A stretch of 64,000 bases of DNA from Bacteroidales bacterium (lineage in GTDB: Bacteria; Bacteroidota; Bacteroidia; Bacteroidales; Bacteroidaceae). Numbering within the stretch: position 1 is the stretch's first letter; each line of letters opens with the position of its first letter. The stretch covers positions 1 to 64,000 of the forward strand of contig JAATGU010000039.1 of assembly GCA_015654535.1 (NCBI GenBank), given 5' to 3'. Both the position numbers and the translations under genes were made by a program. The notes beneath the pieces were generated by a model. It did no database searches, was not told the origin of the DNA, and saw only the letters and a list, made by a program, of their open reading frames with translations. Below are positions 42,833 through 52,892 of this stretch, piece by piece.

Positions 42833-45800
42833 TTACAGTTTTAAAGAAAGTTCTAATCCAAAGAAGAACTGATTATTGCGAACTTTAAATGTAGTTTCAC
42901 GTTTTGATTTTTGTATAGGATAACTTCTGAACATGTTGTTTGCAAAGAATGATACACGTAGAAAATCACCAATCTCTTTGGTTACATTAATATTGAAACA
43001 GAAGAGGGGATTATAAGACTCTTTAATATAATATTTATCATCCCTTTGTCTTAACAAATTAGTATATTCAGATGCTGATATTGGATCTTCTTTAAAATCA
43101 TGCATTACCCCATCAACTTTTGATATATATTTAATAGGAATTGTGTCATTACCGAATTTATACCAATTGGATTCTTTCCAAATAGTCTGAGCGGTTAATG
43201 TAACGACAAACCCAATACTTGGTATATTATGTGTTGCCCTCAAAGTTGTAGAAAGTCGTTCATTATAGGACTTACTCATCCCTTTTTCATAAACACCAAT
43301 ATGTGTTCTGTCTGAACCGCCTGTTCCGCTATAGCCATCAAAGTAAGTGTAATCGTTATTATAACTCTCGCTTTGGATCCAGGCTCCATTCAATGTAAAG
43401 GCAGTACGAATAGCATCAAAACGTCCCAGATTCAAGTCAAACTCTAATCCTTTGGTATTTAATGTACGGTTGTTACTTGGCGTATAGTAACATGCTAAAA
43501 CCGGATTACTTTGAGACAAAGTAAAGGTTGACGCATTAGCAGAAGAACGTATATATTCATTAAATGTTACAGGTGAATACTGGGCTTCCATTCCATAACC
43601 ATTATTCATTCTTTCTGTGAAAGCAGTTATTCCAAACTTTGACTTACCTAACTTAAAATCCAGTCCCAATTCGGCTTTCTTATTCTTTGTTACTTTTAAA
43701 TCTTTATTTTCAGTGTTGAATATACGGGTTGTTGTCATATATACACGTTGATCTTCAGGAATATCCCCATTAGCCATTTCGTTGATATTCACATATTCAA
43801 AATAGGCATTCTCTGGATGAAGATATAATGAAGTAGGAGCTTTGGCTGTAATACCATAACCACCTCTAATAGTTAGCTTATCAGGTAAAATATCAAAAGA
43901 AGCATTAATACGTGGAGTAATCACATCTTTAACGCTTGAAATTTTATCATAACGCACTCCAGCCTGAATATTTAAGTATCTGCTACCCAATGCATAGCTA
44001 AAATTTTCTTCTGCAAAAAATCCCAATTGCTTTACATAAGGAATATCCTTATAACTGCGTGGACGGAACGAAGCATTTATAGCTGACAGATTACGATAAG
44101 GAGGAGCTGTGTTATTAAACGTTTTTCCGTTACCTTCATTTCCATCAACCTTAAGATCAGCTCCAAGCATAATTTTATTATTCAGATTCCCTATTTTTTT
44201 GAAAAAATTAGTAGTTAGCTTACCAAATACATTGATTTCTTTTCCATCAATATCATGGTGTGCAAAGTATGAATTAGCAAGATAGATTGCATAGTTATTT
44301 GCATCTGCGCCACTAAAATTGGTAAGTTTATTACCTAGATTATCATAAATATCCTTTCCTGCAGTGTTCGACAGAATAGCACCATCGGTAGTTGTCATTG
44401 AATAGGGGGCTGTTGCATTTGTATATTGTTCCTCATAATAACTCTTTTTAGAGGTATAACTTGCAGAGGCTACATATTTTATTTCTTTCAACCATCCTTT
44501 ATTTATATTGTATGAACCATTTGTATTTAAAGTTATGCCTAAATCTTTTCCTTGTGAAGCAATTTTTGAAGATGCATCATCAGGATTCAGATCACGTTGA
44601 TTGTTTCCGTATAAGAAATCTAGAGATGTATTACTTCTCAATTTATTATTAAAAAACACATTAGAATATAAAACTTTTGCTGTTGCACGTTTATAATAAA
44701 GATATGATCTAACTGGATTAGTTACGTTGTGAGCATAATCTCCACTTATATTCAATGCTCCCTTATTTTTACCTAGCTCAAAACCTGTACCAATAGAAAA
44801 CTCGTAGACATTGGGATTTGTTTTTGCATTGACACGCAAAGGTTCTCTTCCAGCTTTAGAATTCAGAATAACGGCTCCCGAAGTAAGGTCACCATACTGA
44901 ACGGAAGGTATACCACGAATTACTTCAATTGATTCTATATTATCAACAGAAATTCCACGTATATCAAAACCTCCCGATGGAGAAGATGTACCACCTAATG
45001 AAGCTGTAGCTCCAGCAACAGAAGGGTTCATTGTTTGTAAGTTTGCATTATTAGAAATAGGTGCACCATCTCGTATAATAACAGCACCTAGTCCGTTCAT
45101 ATTTTTATCTGCAGCATTTGCGGAAACTGAACGAATATTAATCTGAGAGGCTTCACTTAATGTTTGATTACTGGTCACTCCACCCGGAAGTAAAGACAAA
45201 ACATCATTTAAGCTGGTAGCCTGTAAGTGGTCCATTGCCGTTCTTGATATTTTGGAAGCAGTAGATTGCCCTGCCTTGCTATTCTCTGCTGTTACAACAA
45301 TTTCTTGTATTCTGAAGTTTTCTTCTTTCAGATTAAAGTTCAGATTCAAATTACGATTAACATTAATCAATGTGTCTACACTAATTTTCCCTAAAAACGA
45401 GATATTTAATCTGATCTTTCCTGAAGGTACATTCTCTAAGGAAAAATCTCCGGTTGCACTGCTCAACGTACTCATTGCATAATCAGTGATTGATACGGTT
45501 GCAAAAGGGAGTATAGTACTTTTTCCTTTACTTGCTTCCTCATAGATTGTGCCAGAGACTTTAAATTTACTGCGTTGTGTGCTCTTCGTCACACTTATCA
45601 TTTCTGCAGAGTTCTGTTTTATCATTTTATTATTTGTTCCAGGGGGAGAAATAAGAATACAATCTTGTGTTATTTCATACCGAAGGGGAGTTTGCCGGCA
45701 GAGTTCATCGAGGATATTAGTTAGCGATGCATTTTTAAACACAAGCGTCACATGTTGGCTTGGACTAATTGTAGCTTCTTCATACACAAAGTGAACCTGA

Positions 45801-45985
45801 GCCTTTGCTTGTAATTTTTCTAACGCTTCTCTTATTAGAATGTTTTTAACTTTTATAGATATTCTTTTGTCCATCTGGATAGTAGTAAAACTACATAATG
45901 TTAAAAAGAATAGTCCAATTGTTATAAAATATCTAATCTGATTAATTTTACGCCGGAAAATTTGTTTTAATTTTTCTTTTCTCAT
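42833..45985 (-). CDS. TonB-dependent receptor with STN signalling domain
   Basis: A 1050-residue outer-membrane receptor. After the signal region comes an STN domain (about residues 40-110, IREALEKLQAKAQVHFVYEE), then a carboxypeptidase-regulatory-like domain (about 145-230), a plug (about 240-370, with GAVIIRDGAPIS and IESIEVIRGIPSVQYG) and a large barrel ending FFFGLELSLKL. The STN domain marks a receptor that signals to a FecR/ECF pair, whose genes lie immediately upstream in the same direction. It should transport a bound substrate with energy from TonB, and report its presence. It is FecA-like in class, not SusC-like, and no SusD gene is present. Confidence 0.93.
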   Translation of the reverse strand: MRKEKLKQIFRRKINQIRYFITIGLFFLTLCSFTTIQMDKRISIKVKNILIREALEKLQAKAQVHFVYEEATISPSQHVTLVFKNASLTNILDELCRQTPLRYEITQDCILISPPGTNNKMIKQNSAEMISVTKSTQRSKFKVSGTIYEEASKGKSTILPFATVSITDYAMSTLSSATGDFSLENVPSGKIRLNISFLGKISVDTLINVNRNLNLNFNLKEENFRIQEIVVTAENSKAGQSTASKISRTAMDHLQATSLNDVLSLLPGGVTSNQTLSEASQINIRSVSANAADKNMNGLGAVIIRDGAPISNNANLQTMNPSVAGATASLGGTSSPSGGFDIRGISVDNIESIEVIRGIPSVQYGDLTSGAVILNSKAGREPLRVNAKTNPNVYEFSIGTGFELGKNKGALNISGDYAHNVTNPVRSYLYYKRATAKVLYSNVFFNNKLRSNTSLDFLYGNNQRDLNPDDASSKIASQGKDLGITLNTNGSYNINKGWLKEIKYVASASYTSKKSYYEEQYTNATAPYSMTTTDGAILSNTAGKDIYDNLGNKLTNFSGADANNYAIYLANSYFAHHDIDGKEINVFGKLTTNFFKKIGNLNNKIMLGADLKVDGNEGNGKTFNNTAPPYRNLSAINASFRPRSYKDIPYVKQLGFFAEENFSYALGSRYLNIQAGVRYDKISSVKDVITPRINASFDILPDKLTIRGGYGITAKAPTSLYLHPENAYFEYVNINEMANGDIPEDQRVYMTTTRIFNTENKDLKVTKNKKAELGLDFKLGKSKFGITAFTERMNNGYGMEAQYSPVTFNEYIRSSANASTFTLSQSNPVLACYYTPSNNRTLNTKGLEFDLNLGRFDAIRTAFTLNGAWIQSESYNNDYTYFDGYSGTGGSDRTHIGVYEKGMSKSYNERLSTTLRATHNIPSIGFVVTLTAQTIWKESNWYKFGNDTIPIKYISKVDGVMHDFKEDPISASEYTNLLRQRDDKYYIKESYNPLFCFNINVTKEIGDFLRVSFFANNMFRSYPIQKSKRETTFKVRNNQFFFGLELSLKL

Positions 45986-46045
45986 ATTTTTGTTTGATTA
46001 AATAGTTTAACAGACCCATTCACAGGTACTTTGAATTATTTATAT

Positions 46046-46073
46046 CAGCGGAAAGGGTGAGGCCTTTCCGCTG
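46046..46073 (-). terminator. hairpin between FecR and receptor genes, possible attenuator
   Basis: CAGCGGAAAGG (46046-46056) pairs perfectly with CCTTTCCGCTG (46063-46073) around a 6-base loop. It lies in the 93-bp gap between the FecR stop and the receptor start. On the minus strand the following sequence is only moderately U-rich, so partial termination, giving less receptor than sigma/FecR transcript, is one reading. Confidence 0.6.
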
Positions 46074-46078
46074 TTTCT

Positions 46079-47182
46079 TTATTCTTTCATATTTTCTATT
46101 CTAATTTGTTGCCTATCTCTAATGAATCTTACATTAGAGACTTTTTCAAGAATATCTGTTGCAAAAGATAACGGCTCATTTCGGAAAATGACACCAGTAA
46201 AACTTTTTTGTTTCAAATATTCTTGCTCAAAAGAAAAATCTACGTTATACCATCTTGATAGTTGATTGATGATACTGGACAATTCTGTATTTCTGAACTC
46301 ATAGATACCTGTTGTCCATGAAGTATAGAATTTTGCTTCCACATCTTTTATCTTTAGATTTTCTTCAGAATTCATAATAACCTGTTGATTCGGCGATAAA
46401 AAGACTTCTTCTTTTTCATTATAAACTCTCACTTTTCCTTCTGCTAAAGTGACATGAAACTTATCGTTCATATATGCAGATACGTTAAAATGGGTCCCCA
46501 AAACTTCAATAGAACCTTTGTTGGTATGGACAATAAAAGGATGAGCAGCATCTTTGGCAACCTCAAAGTAAGCTTCTCCGATAAGCTCTACTTCTCGTTT
46601 CCCGGAAAAATTCTCTGGAAAACGCAGTTGACTATCTGCGTTAATCCAGATACTTGTACCGTCAGCCAATGTCAAGGTATATTCTCCGCCACGAGGTACA
46701 GACAATGTATTATATTGTATTATTCCTTTAAATGCTTTTCGAACATAAATTAGTTGCTTTTTTGCATCATTATGAATAAATGTTATTCCTTTGCCATCGG
46801 ATATTTCGCCTTGGCAAACAGAAAGATCAACTATTTTTCCGTTGGATAGAGTTAATGTAGCCTTCCGGCTTCCCATTTCGTTAAATTTTTTTTGAGTAGT
46901 TAAAGCCAATAAATTAGAGTTGGAAATATTCTGTTCAAAGAAAAATAAACCTCCAATCAGTAATAGCGAAGCTGCTACCGAAGTTATCCGATATATAACA
47001 CGGCGTGTTTGTATTCTTTCTTTTCTTTTTTGGAGTTTATTCCAAGCTTCATGAAGATTGCATTGTTTTAGAAATTCAAGTGAACGCTTTGTACGATAAT
47101 AATGGAAGTACGTTTTTGTAACTTTTTGACGGCTCTCCGATTGACTACGCCATAGATCAAATTCGTTCTTTAGTTTTTCCAT
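46079..47182 (-). CDS. FecR-family anti-sigma factor
   Basis: A 367-residue protein with a cytoplasmic N-terminal portion of about 80 residues (sigma-binding), one membrane helix near residues 78-95 (ITSVAASLLLIGGLFFF), and a periplasmic FecR domain (NTLSVPRGGEYTLTLADGTS, ELIGEAYFEVAKDAAHPFIV). A C-terminal STN-interacting tail ends in RFIRDRQQIRIENMKE. It relays the receptor's signal to the ECF sigma factor by regulated proteolysis. The start ATG at 47182 (MEKLKNEFDLW) is preferred over 47242. It lies 89 bp downstream of the sigma gene and 93 bp upstream of the receptor gene. Confidence 0.93.
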   Translation of the reverse strand: MEKLKNEFDLWRSQSESRQKVTKTYFHYYRTKRSLEFLKQCNLHEAWNKLQKRKERIQTRRVIYRITSVAASLLLIGGLFFFEQNISNSNLLALTTQKKFNEMGSRKATLTLSNGKIVDLSVCQGEISDGKGITFIHNDAKKQLIYVRKAFKGIIQYNTLSVPRGGEYTLTLADGTSIWINADSQLRFPENFSGKREVELIGEAYFEVAKDAAHPFIVHTNKGSIEVLGTHFNVSAYMNDKFHVTLAEGKVRVYNEKEEVFLSPNQQVIMNSEENLKIKDVEAKFYTSWTTGIYEFRNTELSSIINQLSRWYNVDFSFEQEYLKQKSFTGVIFRNEPLSFATDILEKVSNVRFIRDRQQIRIENMKE

Positions 47183-47271
47183 ATCTGCTTTTTTGTTATA
47201 ATGAGATAGGAAAATAGATAAATGGGTGACATAAAGAGGCAAATAATGTATTTTTAGGTTCTTTTTTTATT

Positions 47272-47853
47272 TTAATAGAAAAAAAGATATAGGGAATGAC
47301 TTTTGCGTAACTTTTTTAATGCTCTGGAAAGATGAGTTTTAAGTGTATTGACAGAAATGTCAAATTCTTCTGCTGCTTCTTTATATTTTTTATTTTCAAG
47401 GAGAATAGCTTTTACTACACGGAGTTCCTGCGAAGGTAACTTTTCCAATTCCTCCATTATTCTTTTTTTTCTCTCGCATAATTCTTCTTCATCGTAGACT
47501 TCATCTTCAATATCTATATCACAATTTACAAGTTCATCTATCGGTATTCGTCCTTCTTTTTTTATGGCAAGGATAGAGGCATTTCTTACAGATAAATAAA
47601 GGTAATTGCGCAAATTTATATTGATTTTTTTATCTATTTTTTTTTCCCAGAAGTAAATGAAGAAGTCCTGTACAATATCTTCGGCCATTTCAAACGAATC
47701 GGTAAGTTCTACGGAATAGATGCAGAGGCGGATATAATAAGACTCAAATAACAGGCGAAATGCTTTTTCTCGGTCACTTTTAAACAGCTCAAGCAATCTG
47801 ATATCTTTTTCATTATTATTCCCTATATTCATAGATCTTTTTTCTAAGTACAT
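47272..47853 (-). CDS. FecI-like ECF sigma factor
   Basis: A 193-residue ECF sigma factor (or 186 from ATG 47832, MNIGNNNEK). Region 2 is EMAEDIVQDFFIYFWEKK; region 4 is LPSQELRVVKAILLENKKYK with an HTH (EAAEEFDISVNTLKTHLSRA). It is the first gene of the downstream block of FecR, TonB receptor, lipoprotein, barrel protein and three peptidases, all on the minus strand. It should transcribe that block once the FecR protein is cleaved on receptor occupancy. Confidence 0.93.
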   Translation of the reverse strand: MYLEKRSMNIGNNNEKDIRLLELFKSDREKAFRLLFESYYIRLCIYSVELTDSFEMAEDIVQDFFIYFWEKKIDKKININLRNYLYLSVRNASILAIKKEGRIPIDELVNCDIDIEDEVYDEEELCERKKRIMEELEKLPSQELRVVKAILLENKKYKEAAEEFDISVNTLKTHLSRALKKLRKSHSLYLFFY

Positions 47854-48329
47854 GACAAAAACGCATAGTATATTGAATAATAAATAAGTAATTAAATATT
47901 TTGCCGAAGCCTTGGAAATTTGTACATTTAAAATAAAGCTGATAGTTTTTTTATTTGGACACTAAATTAAGACTTGTAGCAAATATAGTAAATTAACAAA
48001 TATATTGTTCTAATATTCTGATAAAAACATAAAATAAGTCTAAATAAAGCTCTTTGATTTAATGATATTTGTTTTTTTTGAATTCCAAACCTTAGCGTTT
48101 TGTCTTAAATTTACTTTATTTTTATAACCAAAGCTTAAATATCCTCTTAATTAACTGTACAAAGATAGAGAGAACAGGTAAAATAGGTAATACCACTAAA
48201 ATGGCATTTATTATACCATAAATATGGCATAAAGGTGAGATTTTGATTTTTGTCATTACAACGAACCTGATAAAGAAGTTAGCCACGGAGACTTGACTCC
48301 TTTATTAGATTCCATTTTTATTTCTTATT
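47854..48329. other. 476-bp region upstream of the ECF sigma gene
   Basis: AT-rich (many T and A runs). A minus-strand TATATTTG (TAnnTTTG) lies at 47980-47987, about 130 bp before the sigma gene, and may be its promoter, though no good -33 box is seen. Otherwise nothing recognised, no open frame of note. Confidence 0.4.
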
Positions 48330-49169
48330 TTATTCAAAACTTCTTAATAAAGAAATCTCTTCTTTCCAAAGAGTATCATCAGGAGTTTCGAGAATAACGG
48401 GTATGTTATCAAATCGAGGATCTTTCATTAATCGTTGAAAGAACTCTAATCCGATGAATCCTTTTCCAATGCTGTCATGGCGGTCTACTCTTGTGCCAAG
48501 TGCCTTTTTGGAATCATTTAAGTGGATAGCACGCAAATAACTGAAACCGACCGTTTCGTCAAACTCTTTAAATACTTTTTCATAGTTCTCTTTGTCCAGA
48601 AAATCATAGCCTGCAGTAAATGTATGGCAAGTATCTAAACATACCCCCACGCGATCTTTATCTTCCACTCTTTCAATTATATATTTTAATTGCAAAAACT
48701 CATTCCCCATATTTGTTCCTTGTCCGGCTGTATTTTCAATGACCGCAGTTACTCCCTTAGTCTTATTCAAAGCAATATTGATAGATTCGGCTATTTTATC
48801 TAGACACTCTTCGGGCGTTTCTTTATTCAAGTGACTTCCCGGGTGAAAATTGAGTAACTTTAATCCAAGTTGTTCGCAACGTTGCATTTCATCCAAGAAA
48901 GCAGTTCGGCTCTTTTGTAATCCTTCTTCTTCAGGATGTCCAAGATTAATAAGATAACTGTCGTGTGGAAGGATATAGTCAGCTTTCAGATTATATTTCT
49001 CACAGTTTTCTTTAAATAGTAGGATACTTTCGTCTGTCAGTGGTTTCGATACCCATTGACGTTGATTCTTGGTGAAAAGAGCAAAAGCATTTGCTCCGAT
49101 CTCATGCGCATTTACAGGAGCGAATTCTACTCCACCTGATGCACTTACATGTGCTCCTATATATTTCAT
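48330..49169 (-). CDS. nfo: deoxyribonuclease IV (endonuclease IV)
   Basis: A 279-residue TIM-barrel AP endonuclease that cleaves 5' of abasic sites in base-excision repair. It begins [18 protein letters not shown] and contains the zinc-ligand patterns [60 protein letters not shown], and ILETPDD, all typical of the family. The length is normal. It is 19 bp downstream of the TrpB2 gene on the same strand and may be co-transcribed with it. Confidence 0.97.
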   Translation of the reverse strand: MKYIGAHVSASGGVEFAPVNAHEIGANAFALFTKNQRQWVSKPLTDESILLFKENCEKYNLKADYILPHDSYLINLGHPEEEGLQKSRTAFLDEMQRCEQLGLKLLNFHPGSHLNKETPEECLDKIAESINIALNKTKGVTAVIENTAGQGTNMGNEFLQLKYIIERVEDKDRVGVCLDTCHTFTAGYDFLDKENYEKVFKEFDETVGFSYLRAIHLNDSKKALGTRVDRHDSIGKGFIGLEFFQRLMKDPRFDNIPVILETPDDTLWKEEISLLRSFE

Positions 49170-49188
49170 TTTCTTGTGTTATTTTTGA

Positions 49189-50556
49189 TTAGACTAAGTC
49201 TCCGATCTTTTCAAGATTGTCAGCGATATCTTCATCGCTAAGCGAATAATTAACCAAGTCACCAGAAAGATATTTGTCGTACGAAACCATGTCTATCAAT
49301 CCGTGGCCGGAAAGATTAAAAAGAATTACTTTCTCCTCACCACTCTCTTTGCATTTATTAGCCTCTTGTATGGCTGCCGCAATAGCATGGCAAGATTCTG
49401 GAGCAGGAATAATTCCTTCGGTCTGTGCAAACAAACAACCAGCTTCGAATGAATCAAGTTGTTCTATGTCAACAGCTTCCATGAGTCCATCTTTGAGTAA
49501 TTGGGAAACAATAACACCAGCCCCATGATAACGAAGACCACCTGCATGAATATTTGCTGGAGCAAAGTTATGTCCCAAAGTAAACATGGGTAATAGAGGG
49601 GTATAGCCTGCTTCATCACCGAAGTCATATTGAAACTTTCCTCTGGTTAGCTTTGGGCAAGAAGCTGGTTCTGCTGCAATAAATCTTGTTTTCTTTCCTT
49701 CTAAAATATTATGACGCATAAAAGGAAATGAGATTCCTCCAAAGTTTGATCCACCTCCGAAACAACCAATTACCATATCTGGGTATTCGCCGGTCATCTG
49801 CATTTGTTTTTCAGCTTCCAGACCAATAACTGTTTGATGAAGTGTTACGTGGCTTAAAACCGAACCAAGTGTGTATTTGCAATTGGGTGTAGTAGTTGCC
49901 AGCTCAATAGCCTCTGAGATAGCTGTTCCTAGCGAACCTTGATAGTTAGGATGTGCGGTCAGAATATCTTTTCCAGCACGAGTAGACATAGAAGGAGAAG
50001 CAGTAACTTGTGCACCAAAGGTTTGCATAATAGAACGGCGATAAGGCTTTTGTTCATAACTTATTTTAACCATATAAACCGCCAGTTCTAATCCAAAAGC
50101 TTTGGCTGCATAAGATAAGGCAGCACCCCATTGTCCTGCTCCGGTTTCTGTGGTTATATTAGTAACACCTTCTTTTTTGCAATAATATGCTTGAGCAATG
50201 GCGGAGTTTAATTTATGCGAACCAACTGGACTGACACTCTCATTTTTGAAATAAATATGAGCAGGAGTTCCTAATTCTTTTTCTAAACCATAAGCACGTA
50301 CCAACGGAGTGCAACGATAATTCTTATAAAGTTCACGCACTTCTTCGGGGATTTCAATCCATGCATCCTTCTGATTAAGTTCTTGCCGAGACAATTCCTT
50401 TGCAAAAATGGGATATAGGTCTTCTGGTTTCAGTGGTTGTTTAGTTCCCGGATGAAGAAGAGGCATAGGCTTATTTATCATGTCAGCCTGAATATTATAC
50501 CAATAATGTGGAATTTCCTCTTCAGAGAGCATAAATCTTTTTGTTCGATTACTCAT
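49189..50556 (-). CDS. tryptophan synthase beta-like protein (TrpB2)
   Basis: A 455-residue pyridoxal-phosphate enzyme of the TrpB2 branch, longer than the usual TrpB (about 400). The PLP lysine is Lys115 in SPVGSHKLNS, and the phosphate-binding glycine cluster is GCFGGGSNFGG. TrpB2 enzymes convert serine and indole to tryptophan without needing a TrpA partner, and may salvage indole. No other trp gene is nearby. A CAAAATTA box at 50586-50593 (TAATTTTG on the minus strand) lies 30 bp upstream and is a fair promoter for this gene and nfo. Confidence 0.93.
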   Translation of the reverse strand: MSNRTKRFMLSEEEIPHYWYNIQADMINKPMPLLHPGTKQPLKPEDLYPIFAKELSRQELNQKDAWIEIPEEVRELYKNYRCTPLVRAYGLEKELGTPAHIYFKNESVSPVGSHKLNSAIAQAYYCKKEGVTNITTETGAGQWGAALSYAAKAFGLELAVYMVKISYEQKPYRRSIMQTFGAQVTASPSMSTRAGKDILTAHPNYQGSLGTAISEAIELATTTPNCKYTLGSVLSHVTLHQTVIGLEAEKQMQMTGEYPDMVIGCFGGGSNFGGISFPFMRHNILEGKKTRFIAAEPASCPKLTRGKFQYDFGDEAGYTPLLPMFTLGHNFAPANIHAGGLRYHGAGVIVSQLLKDGLMEAVDIEQLDSFEAGCLFAQTEGIIPAPESCHAIAAAIQEANKCKESGEEKVILFNLSGHGLIDMVSYDKYLSGDLVNYSLSDEDIADNLEKIGDLV

Positions 50557-50585
50557 AATATTTTCTGTTATTCATTTAATGCTGC

Positions 50586-50593
50586 CAAAATTA
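50586..50593 (-). promoter_or_regulatory. -7 promoter box of the TrpB2-nfo pair
   Basis: Minus-strand TAATTTTG matches TAnnTTTG, 30 bp from the TrpB2 start. The rest of the 444-bp gap to 51000 has only a weak stem (about 50912-50945) and no gene. Confidence 0.45.
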
Positions 50594-51000
50594 TATATTA
50601 TTTTGAATAATCTCTAATTTATGTTAGGCTTTTTGTTATTTTTCTTTAAGTTTGCAATAATATAGAAATAAGACTCTATAACTAATGAGGGTCCTGAAAG
50701 CTATCAAATGCAGGCAGAAGATGAACTTGTTTGTTACGGGAAGTATAAAAAATTTCAATCGTTATGGAAAGCATTATAATTTTTTGTATCTAATTAAACC
50801 TTTCACTTTTTTTTCTGTCAAAAATAGACTATCATTAAAATGAAACACAAAGCGTATATATATCATTGATTTTGAGAGAAGAAAATAGTTTAGTTTAGTT
50901 TTTAGTTTTTCAGAAGGCCGGCTAATGTGAATTACCCGGTCTTTTATTTGTGTATTTCCGTTGCTTTTTGTTTCTTTGCTACTCGTAAAAGAAAGAACTA

Positions 51001-51552
51001 ATGAAACGAATAATTCTCTATTTTTTTCTGCCAATATTCTTATTTTGTATGTCGGCATGTAATCATAAAAGTAGTAAACAAGAAAAGAAAGAAACGTTTA
51101 CTTCAGATAGTGTTGATTCTAAAGGAGTACAACGGATGCAAGAATCGAAAAGTGACCAAACAGTAAAACTAAACGGAAAATCTTTTCACATAACTCTTCA
51201 TCGGGTTTCAGATGATTCTTTGGCACGAGTAAAGACTGAATCGGGTGAATGGTATGTAGATAATAGAATAACACTTCGCATAACTGGTGACAAGGGTAAT
51301 CAAATATTTAGTAAAACGTTCACTAAAAAAAGTTTTTCTTCAGTAGTGGACGAAGATTTTATTACGCATGCAATATTAGAAGGAATGGTTTTTGATAAAG
51401 TTACATCAAAAGGGCTAATATTTGCTGCCAGTGTTTGTTATCCTCAAACAGATCTTTATTCTCCTGTTACTATTACAATTACTCCAACTGGATCTATGAG
51501 TATGGCAAAAGAAGAGCTGATGGAGGAGGCCTATCCAGAAGATAAAGAATAA
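51001..51552 (+). CDS. DUF4738-like lipoprotein
   Basis: A 183-residue lipoprotein: signal LYFFLPIFLFCMSAC with lipidation Cys20. After a charged, lysine/serine-rich linker (about 25-58), the mature domain runs in beta strands (FHITLHRVSDDSLARVKTES, YVDNRITLRITGDKGNQIFS). It resembles proteins annotated DUF4738 in Bacteroides; no function is known. It lies 33 bp ahead of an endonuclease I-family gene and may share its transcript. Confidence 0.78.
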   Translation: MKRIILYFFLPIFLFCMSACNHKSSKQEKKETFTSDSVDSKGVQRMQESKSDQTVKLNGKSFHITLHRVSDDSLARVKTESGEWYVDNRITLRITGDKGNQIFSKTFTKKSFSSVVDEDFITHAILEGMVFDKVTSKGLIFAASVCYPQTDLYSPVTITITPTGSMSMAKEELMEEAYPEDKE

Positions 51553-51585
51553 GATTGATCACTTAAATACTTAACTTAAACATTT

Positions 51586-52674
51586 ATGATTAAAAGACTA
51601 CAAATTAGTTTATCTCTATTTTTTCTTGTCGTAGGGATATTTGCACAAGCTCCTGCTGGTTATTACAAAGATGTGGAAGGGAAAAACAAAGCACCCTTGA
51701 AGACTGCACTTTTTATGATTATTAAAGATCACACTGTGCGTACTTATAGTAACTTATGGACTGATTTTCAAACAACGGACAAACGTGCGGATGGAAAAGT
51801 GTGGGATATGTATTCTTCAGCCACTAATTATACTTTTGGATTACCAGACCAAGATAATGGAACTGGTGGTGGATCAGAAGGAGGAACTGGAGTCGCAGAT
51901 GGGAAATACAACCGTGAACATTCTTTTCCTAATAGTTGGTTTTTTGGCGATAAAGCATCTCCAATGTATACTGATTTATTTCACTTATATCCTACCGATA
52001 AGTATGTAAATAATAGGCGGAGTAATTATCCGTTCGGTGAAACAGAGGGAGAAACATATAAATCGAAAGGTGATTTTAGTAAATTAGGAATATGTACATC
52101 CCCTGGTTATGCAGGAACGGTGTTTGAACCGGCCGATGAATATAAAGGCGATTTTGCCCGTACCTACTTTTATATGGCTACTTGCTACGAAGATAAAATT
52201 GCTTCATGGACTAATGCTGATGGTTTAGAAATATTGAATCAAACAACTTATCCTTGTTACAAAGTATGGACAATTAATCTTTTACTGAAGTGGAGTCGTC
52301 AGGACCCGATTAGTGACAAAGAAATAGCACGTAATAATGCGGTTTATGGAATCCAAAAAAATAGAAATCCTTTTATTGATTATCCTCAGTTTGCTGAATA
52401 TATTTGGGGAAATAAAATGGAAGAAGGCTTTACTTTTACTTCTACAGGATTGGAAGATTCGGAACAGGCTCCAATCTTTGTTTATTCAAATGAAGAAGGA
52501 GTCCAGGTTTCTTGCTCCGAACCAATAACCGTTTCTATCTATACTACAGAAGGAACGTTGGTTACTTCCCTACAGTTGGAGGGCCCAAAATCAATACCTG
52601 TATCGGTTCATGGTATTCTTATTGTAAAAGTTGTAAGTAACAAGCATGTATCTACGTTTAAAATTAAGAATTGA
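51586..52674 (+). CDS. endonuclease I-family secreted nuclease
   Basis: A 362-residue exported protein (signal peptide LSLFFLVVGIFAQ). The nuclease core has the metal/His motif NREHSFPNSWFFG near residue 110, DLFHLYPTDKYVNNRRSNYP a little after, and ARTYFYMATCYED and NRNPFIDYPQFAEYIW toward the end. These match endonuclease I (EndA/Vvn) periplasmic or secreted nucleases that digest DNA and RNA without strong sequence preference. A C-terminal beta segment of about 70 residues resembles the adhesin-like tails of exported proteins. It is followed by a larger related nuclease. Confidence 0.9.
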   Translation: MIKRLQISLSLFFLVVGIFAQAPAGYYKDVEGKNKAPLKTALFMIIKDHTVRTYSNLWTDFQTTDKRADGKVWDMYSSATNYTFGLPDQDNGTGGGSEGGTGVADGKYNREHSFPNSWFFGDKASPMYTDLFHLYPTDKYVNNRRSNYPFGETEGETYKSKGDFSKLGICTSPGYAGTVFEPADEYKGDFARTYFYMATCYEDKIASWTNADGLEILNQTTYPCYKVWTINLLLKWSRQDPISDKEIARNNAVYGIQKNRNPFIDYPQFAEYIWGNKMEEGFTFTSTGLEDSEQAPIFVYSNEEGVQVSCSEPITVSIYTTEGTLVTSLQLEGPKSIPVSVHGILIVKVVSNKHVSTFKIKN

Positions 52675-52859
52675 AAGCAGATCTTCTTTTTTATAAATAA
52701 AGGGAATTACTAATATTTGTAATTGAAGTGTATATAATTTTGCAGGATTATGTACACTTTTTTAGTTAGATCATATCTCAAAGAATAAGAATCTGGTATG
52801 TAAGTATGACTGACACAGAAATTTAATATGAGTGAATCGTCTTTTTATTTTATTATAGC

Positions 52860-52867
52860 TAATTTTG
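52860..52867 (+). promoter_or_regulatory. -7 promoter box of the larger endonuclease I gene
   Basis: TAATTTTG matches TAnnTTTG and ends 25 bp before the start codon. Another match, at 52735-52742, is further upstream. Confidence 0.45.
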
Positions 52868-52892
52868 TTGTCTTATTTAAAATTAGAAAACC

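Noticed and set aside
42833-45985. SusC-type polysaccharide utilisation receptor
   Set aside because: The receptor has an STN domain and FecI/FecR partners, and no SusD homologue is present.
50774-51058. 94-codon minus-strand frame opposite the DUF4738-like gene
   Set aside because: Overlaps the start of the lipoprotein gene on the opposite strand; composition is low-complexity and it has no features.
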